Below, piece by piece: positions 1-7,903 of a stretch of DNA of 64,000 bases; the first letter of the stretch is position 1, and each line of letters starts with the position of its first letter. This DNA comes from an uncultured Thiotrichaceae bacterium. GTDB lineage: Bacteria; Pseudomonadota; Gammaproteobacteria; Thiotrichales; Thiotrichaceae. The notes under the pieces were generated by a model, which was not told the DNA's origin, did no database searches, and was given only the letters and a program-made list of their open reading frames with translations. Location: contig CALAMO010000027.1 in assembly GCA_937925855.1 (NCBI GenBank), positions 1 to 64,000 on the forward strand, written 5' to 3'. Made by a program: the position numbers and the translations under genes.

Positions 1-15
1 TGTAACTTTAGCCAT
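1..15 (-). CDS. ligB: Protocatechuate 4,5-dioxygenase beta subunit, first five codons only
   Basis: Only the start lies in the window. On the minus strand an ATG overlaps the ligA stop as TAATG and reads M-A-K-V-T, which fits the usual LigB N-terminus. LigB is the catalytic, Fe(II)-carrying subunit of the extradiol dioxygenase that opens the ring of protocatechuate between C4 and C5. The identification rests on the five residues plus the position directly after ligA, the order found in known ligAB pairs. The rest of the gene lies beyond the left edge. Confidence 0.75.
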
Positions 16-437
16 TACTCACCGCCATTGTTTTTACTATCAGAGACATACATATTGCCTTCCGGCGAGCGCCCGCCGCTCACCATCATCTGAAAATACT
101 CATCCGGGGTCACACCGGTCATTTTCGCCGCCGCCACCACAAAACTCTGTTTATCCGCCGAAAAGATTTTCGCCAGATAATAAATATTCCCGCCGAGACT
201 AATCATGCGGTTAAAATCCCGATCCAACACTGCCGCACGCTGCTCCGCCGTCATCGGCCAGTCATCCAGATAAGCAGGCTCATCCGCCAGCCAGCGCGCA
301 CGGTTCTCTGCTTTCATTAACGACATCGCGAACTGATTAAGGTGATAACCCTGACGCGCCATATCGGCATCAAACACCGTGGTGCCCGGAATATCATCAT
401 AGGGTTTTGGCTGTCTTGCATTCATCTGCGCACTCAT
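15..437 (-). CDS. ligA: Protocatechuate 4,5-dioxygenase alpha subunit
   Basis: This is the small subunit of the extradiol dioxygenase LigAB, which converts protocatechuate to 4-carboxy-2-hydroxymuconate semialdehyde. In the known enzyme the all-helical alpha subunit caps the active site of LigB. The 140-residue length matches the family, about 139 residues in Sphingobium LigA. Recognisable segments are IPGTTVFDAD near residue 17, GYHLNQFAMSLM near 30, and the C-terminal VTPDEYFQMMVSGGRSPEGN. It overlaps ligJ by ATGA upstream and ligB by TAATG downstream, so translation of the chain is probably coupled. I see no truncation or odd residue. Confidence 0.95.
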   Translation of the reverse strand: MSAQMNARQPKPYDDIPGTTVFDADMARQGYHLNQFAMSLMKAENRARWLADEPAYLDDWPMTAEQRAAVLDRDFNRMISLGGNIYYLAKIFSADKQSFVVAAAKMTGVTPDEYFQMMVSGGRSPEGNMYVSDSKNNGGE

Positions 438-1495
438 AATAATCCTACCTCTTTTAATCGCGCATCTAAACGCGGAAACACCTTTCTGGCATTAGCGGAA
501 AACACCTGCTGTTTTTGTGCGGCGCTCAGCTGACAGGCATCAATATACCGCTTAGTATCATCAAAATAATGCCCGGTCTGCGGATCAATACCGCGCACCG
601 CACCCACCATCTCGGAGGCAAATAAAATATTCTCCGTCGGGATCACATCGACCAATAGATCAATACCTTCCTGATGATACACACAGGTATCAAAGTAAAT
701 ATGATCACGAATAATGTCATTCAGATTATCCAGCTTCATCATATCCGCCAACCCGCGAAACCGCCCCCAGTGATACGGCACCGCGCCGCCGCCGTGCGGA
801 ATAATCAGCTTCAGCTTAGGGAAATCCTTAAACAAAGTTTTTGCCATCATTAAATGCTGAAACGCCGTAGTATCCGCGCCGAGATAATGCGAACCCGTGG
901 TATCAAAACACTGATGGCAAGAGGCGCTAACATGAATCATTGCCGGAACATTCAGCTCGCACATCTTCTCGTATATCGGATACCAATAACGATCATCGAG
1001 ACGCGGTGCTGTCCAATGCCCACCGGAAGGGTCAGGACTCAAATTACAGCCAACAAAACCATATTCTGTGACACAGCGCTCCAACTCCGCCGCACTCGCG
1101 CTCATATCCGCGCCCGGCGACTGCGGTAACTGCGCACCCCCAATAAAGTTCTGCGGGTACAACTCCGTCAGGCGATAAATCAGCTCATTGCAATGCTCAG
1201 TCCAATATTTGCTGGTGGACTGATTGCCAATATGATGCCCCATCCAGCTGGCACGCGGCGAGAAGATAGTGACATCCGAACCGCGCTCATTCTGTAATTT
1301 GAGCTGCGCACCTTCCACGCTGTCACGCAGCTGCTCATCGCTAATGTCGATTATGCCTTTCACATGCGCAAACAGCTCATCCGTCTTTAGATCAGCTTTC
1401 TGTTGATCACGGTACTCACCCAACGCATCCGGTGCGGTGGTGTAATGCCCGTGGCAGTCGATAATCAAATCCTGTGCGGCTTTTTGCTCACTCAT
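434..1495 (-). CDS. ligJ: 4-oxalomesaconate hydratase (amidohydrolase family)
   Basis: LigJ hydrates 4-oxalomesaconate to 4-carboxy-4-hydroxy-2-oxoadipate, the last step before aldol cleavage in the protocatechuate 4,5-cleavage pathway. The 353-residue protein is a cog-type amidohydrolase. The metal-binding HxH is in IDCHGHY near residue 14, followed by the strand MIHVSAS, then [13 protein letters not shown], and the late acidic ligand in the segment [13 protein letters not shown]. Length and motifs fit LigJ rather than the unrelated GalB type of hydratase. It overlaps ligK upstream and ligA downstream by ATGA. The assignment to LigJ rather than a related decarboxylase is supported by the neighbours. 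Confidence 0.9.
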   Translation of the reverse strand: MSEQKAAQDLIIDCHGHYTTAPDALGEYRDQQKADLKTDELFAHVKGIIDISDEQLRDSVEGAQLKLQNERGSDVTIFSPRASWMGHHIGNQSTSKYWTEHCNELIYRLTELYPQNFIGGAQLPQSPGADMSASAAELERCVTEYGFVGCNLSPDPSGGHWTAPRLDDRYWYPIYEKMCELNVPAMIHVSASCHQCFDTTGSHYLGADTTAFQHLMMAKTLFKDFPKLKLIIPHGGGAVPYHWGRFRGLADMMKLDNLNDIIRDHIYFDTCVYHQEGIDLLVDVIPTENILFASEMVGAVRGIDPQTGHYFDDTKRYIDACQLSAAQKQQVFSANARKVFPRLDARLKEVGLL

Positions 1496-2202
1496 GCCAA
1501 ATCCTCCAAGCTATCCACATACTGAAACCCAGCCGCCGCCAACCCAGGCCGCATGCCATACAAATCCAGACCCAGCGTCCCCGCCGCAAACTTTACCCGC
1601 TTCTCCTCTTCATTCGCCACCCGCTTACGCCCGGCAGCCAGCACATCCTCAGCATTAGCCCGCGGCACCACACAAATCCCATCATCATCCGCGACCACCA
1701 CATCACCCGGCGTAATCATCTGACCACCACACACAATCGGCACATTAACCGACCCCAGCGTATTCTTCACCGTACCCCGGATGGAAATCGCCCGCGACCA
1801 CACCGGAAACTGCATCTCCGTCAGATCGCGCACATCGCGCACTCCACCATCAATAATCAGGCCACGTGCGCCCTGCGCTATCGCCGAGGTCGCCAGCAGA
1901 TCGCCAAAAAACCCGTCGGTATTGGGTGTCGTCGTTGCCACGATTAACACATCACCGGGCTGACACAGCTCCATTGCTACATGCAGCATCCAGTTGTCGC
2001 CGGGTTGAGCCAGAACGGTTAAGGCATTGCCCGCGATGCGTGCGCCGGAGTAAATGGGACGTAGTATCGGGTCAAGATTGCCGATGCGGCCCTGCGCTTC
2101 ATGGGTGGTGGCGGAGCCTAGTTCGGCCAGGCCGTCCACGGTATCGAGGTTGGTGCGTTCTATGTTTTTTACGGCGACTCCCAACTTAGTATGTGTAATC
2201 AT
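1492..2202 (-). CDS. ligK: 4-carboxy-4-hydroxy-2-oxoadipate aldolase / oxaloacetate decarboxylase
   Basis: LigK is the class II, divalent-metal-dependent aldolase that splits 4-carboxy-4-hydroxy-2-oxoadipate into pyruvate and oxaloacetate, completing ring degradation. The 236-residue protein has the RraA-like fold. The family signature is visible in [14 protein letters not shown] near residue 115, which supplies the Arg and Asp of the substrate and metal site, and in [15 protein letters not shown] near 167. The preceding [16 protein letters not shown] segment is also typical of this aldolase group. It is the first gene after the REPIN-like repeat and starts a chain of overlapping genes, so it may be transcribed from ligU or from a promoter inside the 256-bp gap. 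Confidence 0.92.
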   Translation of the reverse strand: MITHTKLGVAVKNIERTNLDTVDGLAELGSATTHEAQGRIGNLDPILRPIYSGARIAGNALTVLAQPGDNWMLHVAMELCQPGDVLIVATTTPNTDGFFGDLLATSAIAQGARGLIIDGGVRDVRDLTEMQFPVWSRAISIRGTVKNTLGSVNVPIVCGGQMITPGDVVVADDDGICVVPRANAEDVLAAGRKRVANEEEKRVKFAAGTLGLDLYGMRPGLAAAGFQYVDSLEDLA

Positions 2203-2250
2203 TTGTAATTTATTCCTGTTTCCGAATTATGGTGTTGGATTTTTGCGGTG

Positions 2251-2424
2251 TCGAACCCCTCCCTAACCCTCCCCTTATCAAGGGAGGGAATTCAATCGTG
2301 CCATTTTTTTAACAATACAAAACTGATACGACGGAGCCATTAAACATGATTGTTTCTTTACAGTTATTTAAGACTGAGGCAAAGCTCCCTTCCTTGATAA
2401 GGGAAGGGCTGGGGATGGGTTCAA
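2251..2424. repeat. REPIN-like element: two inverted 40-bp GC-rich repeats
   Basis: Two copies of a 40-bp sequence lie head to head at 2251-2290 and 2385-2424, differing at seven positions when one is inverted. Each copy holds its own hairpin, with arms CCCTCCC/GGGAGGG and CCCTTCC/GGAAGGG around a short TTATCAA-type loop. The 94 bp between them is AT-richer and has no gene. Short repeats of the type CCCTCCCCTTRTCAAGGG are scattered in many proteobacterial genomes. The paired inverted layout is that of a REPIN, a non-autonomous element mobilised by RAYT transposases. No transposase gene is present in the window. Confidence 0.75.
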
Positions 2425-2458
2425 CAGTCCAACAGCCAAACACCACCTTATCTACCCC

Positions 2459-3328
2459 CTAATCAAACCCATACAACCGCGCCGGATTCTCCACCAAAAT
2501 CTTACGCTGCATCGCCTCATCCCGCGCAATCAACGGCACCAAATCCAATAAATCGGCATCATTCGGCATATGCTGCTTAATATTCGGGTGCGGGTAATCC
2601 GTGCCCCATAAAATCCGATCCGGCGCAACCTCAATCAAACCCTGTGCATACGGCACCGCATCATAAAACGGCGGCGCGATGGCGATACGCTCCGAACCAC
2701 AGACCTTCACCCACCAGTTCTCACGCTGCATAAAATCGAGCAATATTTGGTAGGCCTGCTGCCCAACGCCTGCGGAGGTTGGCACCCTGCCCATGTGATC
2801 GACCACAATTTCCATGTCAATCTGCTCAAAGAATTCAGCGTATTCAATCAGGTCTTCAGCGTTAACATGAATCACCAAATGCCAGCCCAGCGGTTTCACC
2901 CGATCCAATACGGTTTTCATCACTGCGAGATTCGGCGCACCGCCCAGGTGCTTCACAAAATTAAAGCGTACCCCACGCACCCCGCCATCATGCAAATCCT
3001 GAAAGTCATTTTCGCTGAAGGTATCGTTGGCAATACATACGCCGCGATAGGCACCGTTACTACTCTTAATCGCATCAATCATGCCGCGATTATCAATGCC
3101 GTGACAGCTGGCCTGTACCAGTACAGCACGCTCAATCCCCAGCTTATCATGCACCCGTTTAAGCGCATCCTTGCCTGCATCCGGCGGCCAATAGCTGGCT
3201 TTATCGGAATACGGAAAAGTCGCGTGCGGGCCAAAGACATGACAATGCGCATCACAGGATTTTGGTGGAGCCTTGAAACGCGGCGTACGGGTATTATTAT
3301 CCGGCGGCATACAGCTGGGTTTACTCAT
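2459..3328 (-). CDS. ligI: 2-pyrone-4,6-dicarboxylate hydrolase
   Basis: LigI opens the lactone 2-pyrone-4,6-dicarboxylate to 4-oxalomesaconate, and is a member of the amidohydrolase superfamily that works without bound metal in the known enzyme. The 289-residue protein begins with a polar leader, then CDAHCHVFGP near residue 25 (the HxH strand). VIHVNAEDL, VVDHMGRVP and the C-terminal WGTDYPHPN with its catalytic Asp follow. All of these match the LigI family. It lies 30 bp downstream of ligU and is likely co-transcribed with it. The REPIN-like repeat separates it from ligK. Confidence 0.93.
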   Translation of the reverse strand: MSKPSCMPPDNNTRTPRFKAPPKSCDAHCHVFGPHATFPYSDKASYWPPDAGKDALKRVHDKLGIERAVLVQASCHGIDNRGMIDAIKSSNGAYRGVCIANDTFSENDFQDLHDGGVRGVRFNFVKHLGGAPNLAVMKTVLDRVKPLGWHLVIHVNAEDLIEYAEFFEQIDMEIVVDHMGRVPTSAGVGQQAYQILLDFMQRENWWVKVCGSERIAIAPPFYDAVPYAQGLIEVAPDRILWGTDYPHPNIKQHMPNDADLLDLVPLIARDEAMQRKILVENPARLYGFD

Positions 3329-3358
3329 AAAAATTTCTCCTCAGGCCTCACAACACTC

Positions 3359-4411
3359 TCACACATACAGTTCGCCCCGACTCAGCAGACGCGCTGTTCT
3401 TAATAAACCCACCCGAGCCACCTGCCCTTGCGCATCCAACTGCAGCTCAACCGAAAACTCACCGGACGGATGCTCCACTGAGATAGCTTTAGTGCTACCG
3501 GCCGGCACAACCGCCAAGCCCTCAGCCACCGAACCGGGCAGAATACACGCCGTCGCCACTGACACCGCACCCAACACACCAATCGCAGCGTGGCAGTTAT
3601 GCGGAATAAAGGTGCGGGTACAGACATGGCCACCGACCTGCGGCGGCGCGATCAGGCTCATTTTCGGCACAACTTTATGGCTAACATCACCCAGATGCAT
3701 CATTGGCCCGACCTTAAGGCGAATAGCCTCCAGTCGTTGTCTAAACACGTCATCAGCGCTCAGTTCAGCACAGCTCTCATAGCCGGTTTTACCCAGATCA
3801 GCCGCGCGTAACACCACCACCGGCATGCCATTATCTATACAGGTCACCGCCACACCATCAATCACATCCCGCACATTACCGGTCGGCAACAGGCTACCGC
3901 AGGCCGAACCGGCGACATCAAGGTAGCTACAGATCACTGGCGCAGCGGTACCGGGCACACCATCAATACGGGCGTCACCGCGATACGCCACCCGACCATT
4001 AGGCGTTTGCACCGTCAGCTCACAGCGATTACCGCTATTCAGCATATGCACGCGCACGGTGGTGGTCTCACCCTGCACGGCCAGCATGCCCGATTCCAGC
4101 GCAAACGCGCCGACACCCGCCAAAATATTGCCGCAGTTAGGCGTGGTGTCCACCCGATTTTCACCCACGACAACCTGTACAAACAGGTAATCGACATCCG
4201 CATCGCTACGCTGTGACGGACTGACAATACCAACTTTACTGGTTAAGGGGTTCGCGCCGCCGAGGCCATCAATCTGACGTGCATCCCGGCCCACGGCATC
4301 GAGTAATAATTGATTGCGTTCCTCAGCATCAGTCGGCAAGTCCTCAGCGCGAAAATACACGCCCTTGGAGCTGCCACCGCGAATTTGCATATAGGGAATG
4401 GAATGCATCAT
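3359..4411 (-). CDS. ligU: 4-oxalomesaconate tautomerase (PrpF family)
   Basis: This isomerase of the PrpF/diaminopimelate-epimerase-like fold shifts the double bond or keto-enol form of 4-oxalomesaconate so that LigJ can hydrate it. It is called LigU in Sphingobium and GalD in Pseudomonas. The 350-residue protein begins with the typical PYMQIRGGSSKGVYF. It later shows NCGNILAGVGAFAL near residue 93 and a second NCHAAIGVLGAVSVATA near 275, the pseudo-symmetric halves of the fold. ATG-ATG starts the gene behind a weak AAGG. It is the first gene of the lig cluster, so the promoter should lie in 4412-4540, where I see no clear hexamers. Confidence 0.9.
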   Translation of the reverse strand: MMHSIPYMQIRGGSSKGVYFRAEDLPTDAEERNQLLLDAVGRDARQIDGLGGANPLTSKVGIVSPSQRSDADVDYLFVQVVVGENRVDTTPNCGNILAGVGAFALESGMLAVQGETTTVRVHMLNSGNRCELTVQTPNGRVAYRGDARIDGVPGTAAPVICSYLDVAGSACGSLLPTGNVRDVIDGVAVTCIDNGMPVVVLRAADLGKTGYESCAELSADDVFRQRLEAIRLKVGPMMHLGDVSHKVVPKMSLIAPPQVGGHVCTRTFIPHNCHAAIGVLGAVSVATACILPGSVAEGLAVVPAGSTKAISVEHPSGEFSVELQLDAQGQVARVGLLRTARLLSRGELYV

Positions 4412-4540
4412 TGCCTTAAGCCAAAGTTGAAAGACGTCACTAGACTACCGCAATCAGTGCTGTCATTGAATTGAATTTAATGAGAAATCAAGCAGAATCG
4501 GAAAAACCAGGAACTCAGCACCATGGAGTACGGCACACTA

Positions 4541-5230
4541 CTAGCCCTTACGTAAGTCAACAGCTAACCGCTGCTCCAGCAGCACCGGCGCCTTCTTGTT
4601 TTTAGCATCATTAACCGCCTGATCCAACAGCACAACTCGCAGCACATCCGGCTGGGCAGACGCACACAATTCAAGCAGTGCATCAGTATCAAATGCTTCA
4701 GTGAGCCAGAACTCTGCCTGCTCCGTCGTCAATATAACCGGTAGCCGTGCAGCGTAATCCAGAAAAGCAGCCGGCGCGGGCCGATTCACAATCGCGCAGG
4801 ATAATATATGCTGTATCCCATCCGACCAATACGCCCACAGACCGGCAAACGCCAGCGCCCGATCAGCCAGACTAAAGTGATACGGGGTTTTCGTCTCCTG
4901 CACTGGGTCGCGCTGCCATTCGATAAAAGAGCTAGCGGGAATAATGCAGCGCCGATAGCGCATACTTCCCTGAAACGCCCTACTCTCCAGCAGGCGTTCA
5001 CAGCGCGCATTGAACATTGGGTACTGCGTGCTGGGGCCATCACTCCATTGCGGCACCAACCACCAGCGCATGCTGCTAATCAAGCGCCGGCCCTCAAAAT
5101 AATGCACCACGGGCACCTGATCTGTCGGCGCAATATTATACAGCGTTGGCAGTGGGCCAAGATCAATAGCCAATTCTGCCAACAGTGCATGGCTGGCGGC
5201 ATCATCGCGTAAATTAAACCGTCCTGGCAT
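4541..5230 (-). CDS. SRAP-domain protein (YedK/HMCES-like) lacking the catalytic Cys and His
   Basis: The 229-residue protein is a full-length SRAP domain, about the size of E. coli YedK. Known members crosslink to abasic sites in single-stranded DNA through Cys2, helped by a conserved Asn, Glu and His. Here the start reads M-P-G-R-F, so Cys2 is Pro (codon CCA). The Asn in FNARCERL (about residue 74) and the Glu in FIEW (about 104) remain. The position of the family's His in HDRMPVIL is Ala (AARLPVIL, about 160). The ATG at 5230 follows a good GGAGG with a 6-nt gap, so the start is secure. It overlaps the TOPRIM gene by 17 bp. It probably no longer forms the thiazolidine crosslink; DNA binding may remain. 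Confidence 0.85.
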   Translation of the reverse strand: MPGRFNLRDDAASHALLAELAIDLGPLPTLYNIAPTDQVPVVHYFEGRRLISSMRWWLVPQWSDGPSTQYPMFNARCERLLESRAFQGSMRYRRCIIPASSFIEWQRDPVQETKTPYHFSLADRALAFAGLWAYWSDGIQHILSCAIVNRPAPAAFLDYAARLPVILTTEQAEFWLTEAFDTDALLELCASAQPDVLRVVLLDQAVNDAKNKKAPVLLEQRLAVDLRKG

Positions 5231-5831
5231 CAGCCACCTCCCGTGATAACTGCAATCTATTATCAAGCAGCTGTACCTGAAACAAGGTACGGGACTCTGG
5301 GTTTAAAAACATCTCCGCACACTCCCGCCCAGTGAACTGCGCAATACCCTTCAAACGCATCACCTCTGGGTTTTGCGTGTGATAGTCCGCCAAAATCTTC
5401 GCGCGCTCCTCATCACTCCAGGCATACTCAACCTGCATAGGCAGCACAATGCGATACAATGGCGGGATCAGCACGCTAACCAAACCGGACGCCAGCAAAG
5501 CAGATAAATAGCGCTTAAAGAAGATCAATAATAATAGACGGCTGTGCGTGCCGTCCATGTCCGGGTCAGAGAGAATGATAATGCGTGTAAAGGGCAACCG
5601 ATCACTACGGCAGTCAGCCCCCACTCCACAGGCCAACGCATCCAACAACTTAAAGCAAATGTTATTCGCCATCACTTTATGAACGGATGCTTTTTCGGCG
5701 TTAATCAGCTTGCCTTGTAGCGGCAAGATATGCTGCTTTTGTGAGTTAGCGACTTGTTGCAGGGTACTGGCGGCAGACTGGCCTTCAACGATGAAGAGCT
5801 CTTTGTGATCTGTGTGGCTAGTGATTGGCAT
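5214..5831 (-). CDS. Free-standing type IIA topoisomerase B-subunit TOPRIM protein
   Basis: The 205-residue protein aligns with the TOPRIM part of GyrB/ParE. ELFIVEGQSA (Glu16) corresponds to the EGDSA motif, ILPLQGKLINAEKA to LPLRGKILNVEKA, and SDPDMDG (Asp89, 91, 93) to the metal-binding DxDxD. LIPPLYRI follows, and a tail (RLKGIAQFTGRECAEMFLNPESRTLFQV) replaces the usual KGLGEMNPEQLW region. The GHKL ATPase and transducer domains are absent, and nadD abuts upstream, so no remnant can be hidden there. All metal residues are kept and the frame is open, which argues against simple decay. ATG 5831 is preferred over GTG 5852. Function is unknown; a nicking, modulating or DNA-repair role is only inference. 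Confidence 0.75.
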   Translation of the reverse strand: MPITSHTDHKELFIVEGQSAASTLQQVANSQKQHILPLQGKLINAEKASVHKVMANNICFKLLDALACGVGADCRSDRLPFTRIIILSDPDMDGTHSRLLLLIFFKRYLSALLASGLVSVLIPPLYRIVLPMQVEYAWSDEERAKILADYHTQNPEVMRLKGIAQFTGRECAEMFLNPESRTLFQVQLLDNRLQLSREVADARTV

Positions 5832-5838
5832 GATACTG

Positions 5839-5865
5839 ATTATACAGACCACGAAGCACTGTCAA
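5839..5865 (-). promoter_or_regulatory. Candidate sigma70 promoter, TOPRIM gene possibly leaderless
   Basis: On the minus strand a perfect TTGACA (5865-5860) and a perfect TATAAT (5844-5839) are separated by 15 bp, shorter than the usual 17. Transcription would start at about 5832, directly at the ATG at 5831, so the message would be leaderless. No Shine-Dalgarno sequence precedes that ATG, which fits. The -35 overlaps the last codons of nadD. Confidence 0.5.
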
Positions 5866-6500
5866 CTCCCCGCTAAGCGGCCCGGACCATACAAGCCCAC
5901 ATCCGCGATATAATCACAGACCACTTCCGGCAGTAAATAACGCAAACTGCCACCGGCACGCCCACGCTCTCGAATAAACGTCGCGGAAATATCCAGCTGC
6001 GTCACTTCGGTAAATAGCACCCGACCCGCACACTCCGCCCGCAGCTCCGCCACACACGCCGCCAAGCGCGGGCGATACCAATCAGCCTCATCTACCGCAT
6101 AACCCGGGCGCTGCGTCACCACCAGATGCGTCAGCTCCAAAATAGTCTGCCAACGCTGCCAGCGTTGAAACCCCAGAAACGCATCGGCCCCCATAATAAA
6201 GAGTAGCGGCACATCCGCCCCCAATTCGCGCCGCAGCGAAGTCAGCGTATCCACCGTGTAGGACGCGCCGGCCCGCTCCAGCTCACGCCGGTCGCCAACA
6301 AAACGGGGTTCCGGCGCAATCGCCCGCTGCACCATTTCCCAGCGCTGTTCTGGACTAGCCAGCGGCTGCGCGCGATGCGGTGGGGTGTGGCCGGGAATAA
6401 AACGCAGCTGATCCAACTGACAGCGCTCTGCCACCTCCAGCGCAATGCGCAGATGGCCCAAATGAATGGGGTCAAAGGTACCGCCGATAAGGCCAATCAT
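5862..6500 (-). CDS. nadD: Nicotinate-nucleotide adenylyltransferase
   Basis: NadD joins nicotinate mononucleotide and ATP to form deamido-NAD, the penultimate step of NAD synthesis. The 212-residue protein opens with the nucleotidyltransferase signature [13 protein letters not shown] near residue 6. It has [10 protein letters not shown] near 37, VDTLTSLR near 88, [15 protein letters not shown] near 103, and the C-terminal ISATFIRER (ISSTxIR motif). It overlaps proA by ATGA upstream. In many gammaproteobacteria nadD follows holA; here proA lies between them. Confidence 0.96.
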   Translation of the reverse strand: MIGLIGGTFDPIHLGHLRIALEVAERCQLDQLRFIPGHTPPHRAQPLASPEQRWEMVQRAIAPEPRFVGDRRELERAGASYTVDTLTSLRRELGADVPLLFIMGADAFLGFQRWQRWQTILELTHLVVTQRPGYAVDEADWYRPRLAACVAELRAECAGRVLFTEVTQLDISATFIRERGRAGGSLRYLLPEVVCDYIADVGLYGPGRLAGS

Positions 6501-7753
6501 GCACGAATATGACCATCACCAAAGACGACGTACTTCATTGAGGTCAAACCCTCCAATCCAACCGGGCCACGCGCATGCAGCTTATCCGTACTAATCCCAA
6601 TCTCAGCGCCCAGGCCATATTCAAAGCCATCAGCAAAGCGGGTCGAGGCGTTGACCATCACCGAACTGGAATCCACCGCGCGCAAGAAATGCCGCGCCCG
6701 GGTGATATTGCGCGTCATAATCGTGTCGGTGTGCTGTGAACTATAGGTATTGATATGCTCAATGGCCTGCGCCATATCATCCACCACCCGAATCGATAGG
6801 ATGGGAGCCAGATACTCGGTCTGCCAATCCGCTTCCGTTGCCGCTCCACAGCCAGACAAAATAGCCTGCGTCTGTGGGCAACCGCGCAGTTCGACCCCTT
6901 TCTCCGCATAGCATGCTGCCAGCGCTGGCAGCACCTCAGCCGCCACCCCCGCAGCGACCAGCAGCGTCTCCAGCGTATTACAGGTACCATAGCGCTGCGT
7001 CTTGGCATTCAGCGCCACTGCAATCGCCTTATCCAGTTCGGCCTCATCATCAATATAGACGTGACAAATACCGTCGAGGTGCTTAATCACCGGAATAGAC
7101 GACTCCTGACTCACGCGCTCAATCAGACCTTTACCGCCGCGTGGAATAATGACGTCGACATAGTCATCTAGGCGCAGCAGCTCACCCACAGCGGCCCGAT
7201 CCGTGGTAGCGATTACCTGCACACAGGCCGCAGGCAAACCGGCGGCTTCCAGTCCTGCCTGCACACAGCTGGCGATAGCCCGATTAGAATGAATCGCCTC
7301 TGAACCGCCGCGCAGTATGGTGGCGTTGCCCGACTTCAGACACAGCGCTGCCGCATCCGCCGTCACGTTCGGACGCGATTCATAGATAATGCCAACCACC
7401 CCCAGCGGCACCCGCATCTGGCCGACCTGGATACCAGACGGTCTGTATTTCAAATCAGAAATCACCCCAATCGGGTCAGCCAACTCAGCAATTTGGCGCA
7501 GTCCTTCTGCCATGGTCGCCAGCGCCTGATCACTCAGTGTTAGCCGATCCAGCATGGCCGCTGCCAGACCGTTATCACGCCCGGCCTGTAGGTCTTTCGC
7601 GTTTTCAGCCTGAAGCCAGGCTGATCTAGCCAACAGCGCATCTGCAATCGTGTGCAGCGCTTTATTTTTGATGGCGGTCTCCGCGTTCGCCAGCGCCTGT
7701 CCGGCTTGTTTAGCCTGCTGGCCGACGTCTTGCATATATTGTTTGATGTCCAC
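6497..7753 (-). CDS. proA: Gamma-glutamyl phosphate reductase
   Basis: ProA reduces gamma-glutamyl phosphate with NADPH to glutamate semialdehyde in proline synthesis. The 418-residue length is normal. Markers are [26 protein letters not shown] near residue 122, IPRGGKGLI near 204, the active-site segment [16 protein letters not shown] near 250 with the catalytic Cys, and the C-terminal [33 protein letters not shown]. The start is GTG at 7753 behind a weak GGTGGA; an ATG six codons later is possible. It is the middle gene of holA-proA-nadD and overlaps nadD by ATGA. proB is not in the window. Confidence 0.96.
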   Translation of the reverse strand: MDIKQYMQDVGQQAKQAGQALANAETAIKNKALHTIADALLARSAWLQAENAKDLQAGRDNGLAAAMLDRLTLSDQALATMAEGLRQIAELADPIGVISDLKYRPSGIQVGQMRVPLGVVGIIYESRPNVTADAAALCLKSGNATILRGGSEAIHSNRAIASCVQAGLEAAGLPAACVQVIATTDRAAVGELLRLDDYVDVIIPRGGKGLIERVSQESSIPVIKHLDGICHVYIDDEAELDKAIAVALNAKTQRYGTCNTLETLLVAAGVAAEVLPALAACYAEKGVELRGCPQTQAILSGCGAATEADWQTEYLAPILSIRVVDDMAQAIEHINTYSSQHTDTIMTRNITRARHFLRAVDSSSVMVNASTRFADGFEYGLGAEIGISTDKLHARGPVGLEGLTSMKYVVFGDGHIRA

Positions 7754-7903
7754 TTATTCCACCCACTTGTACATTTTAGTTCTTTGCATCCGAAGTTCTT
7801 TGAATCCGCCGAATGACCGCGGTCACATTCGACTTGCTCACACGTAAAGCGCTGCTGCACTGAACAAACTGGACTAAACAAACTAAGCTGTCCAGCACGC
7901 CTG

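Noticed and set aside
5831-5850. Possible SOS box CTG-N6-CAG in front of the TOPRIM gene
   Set aside because: The spacing is four bases too short for the E. coli-type CTG-N10-CAG. The similarity comes from the TATAAT promoter element.
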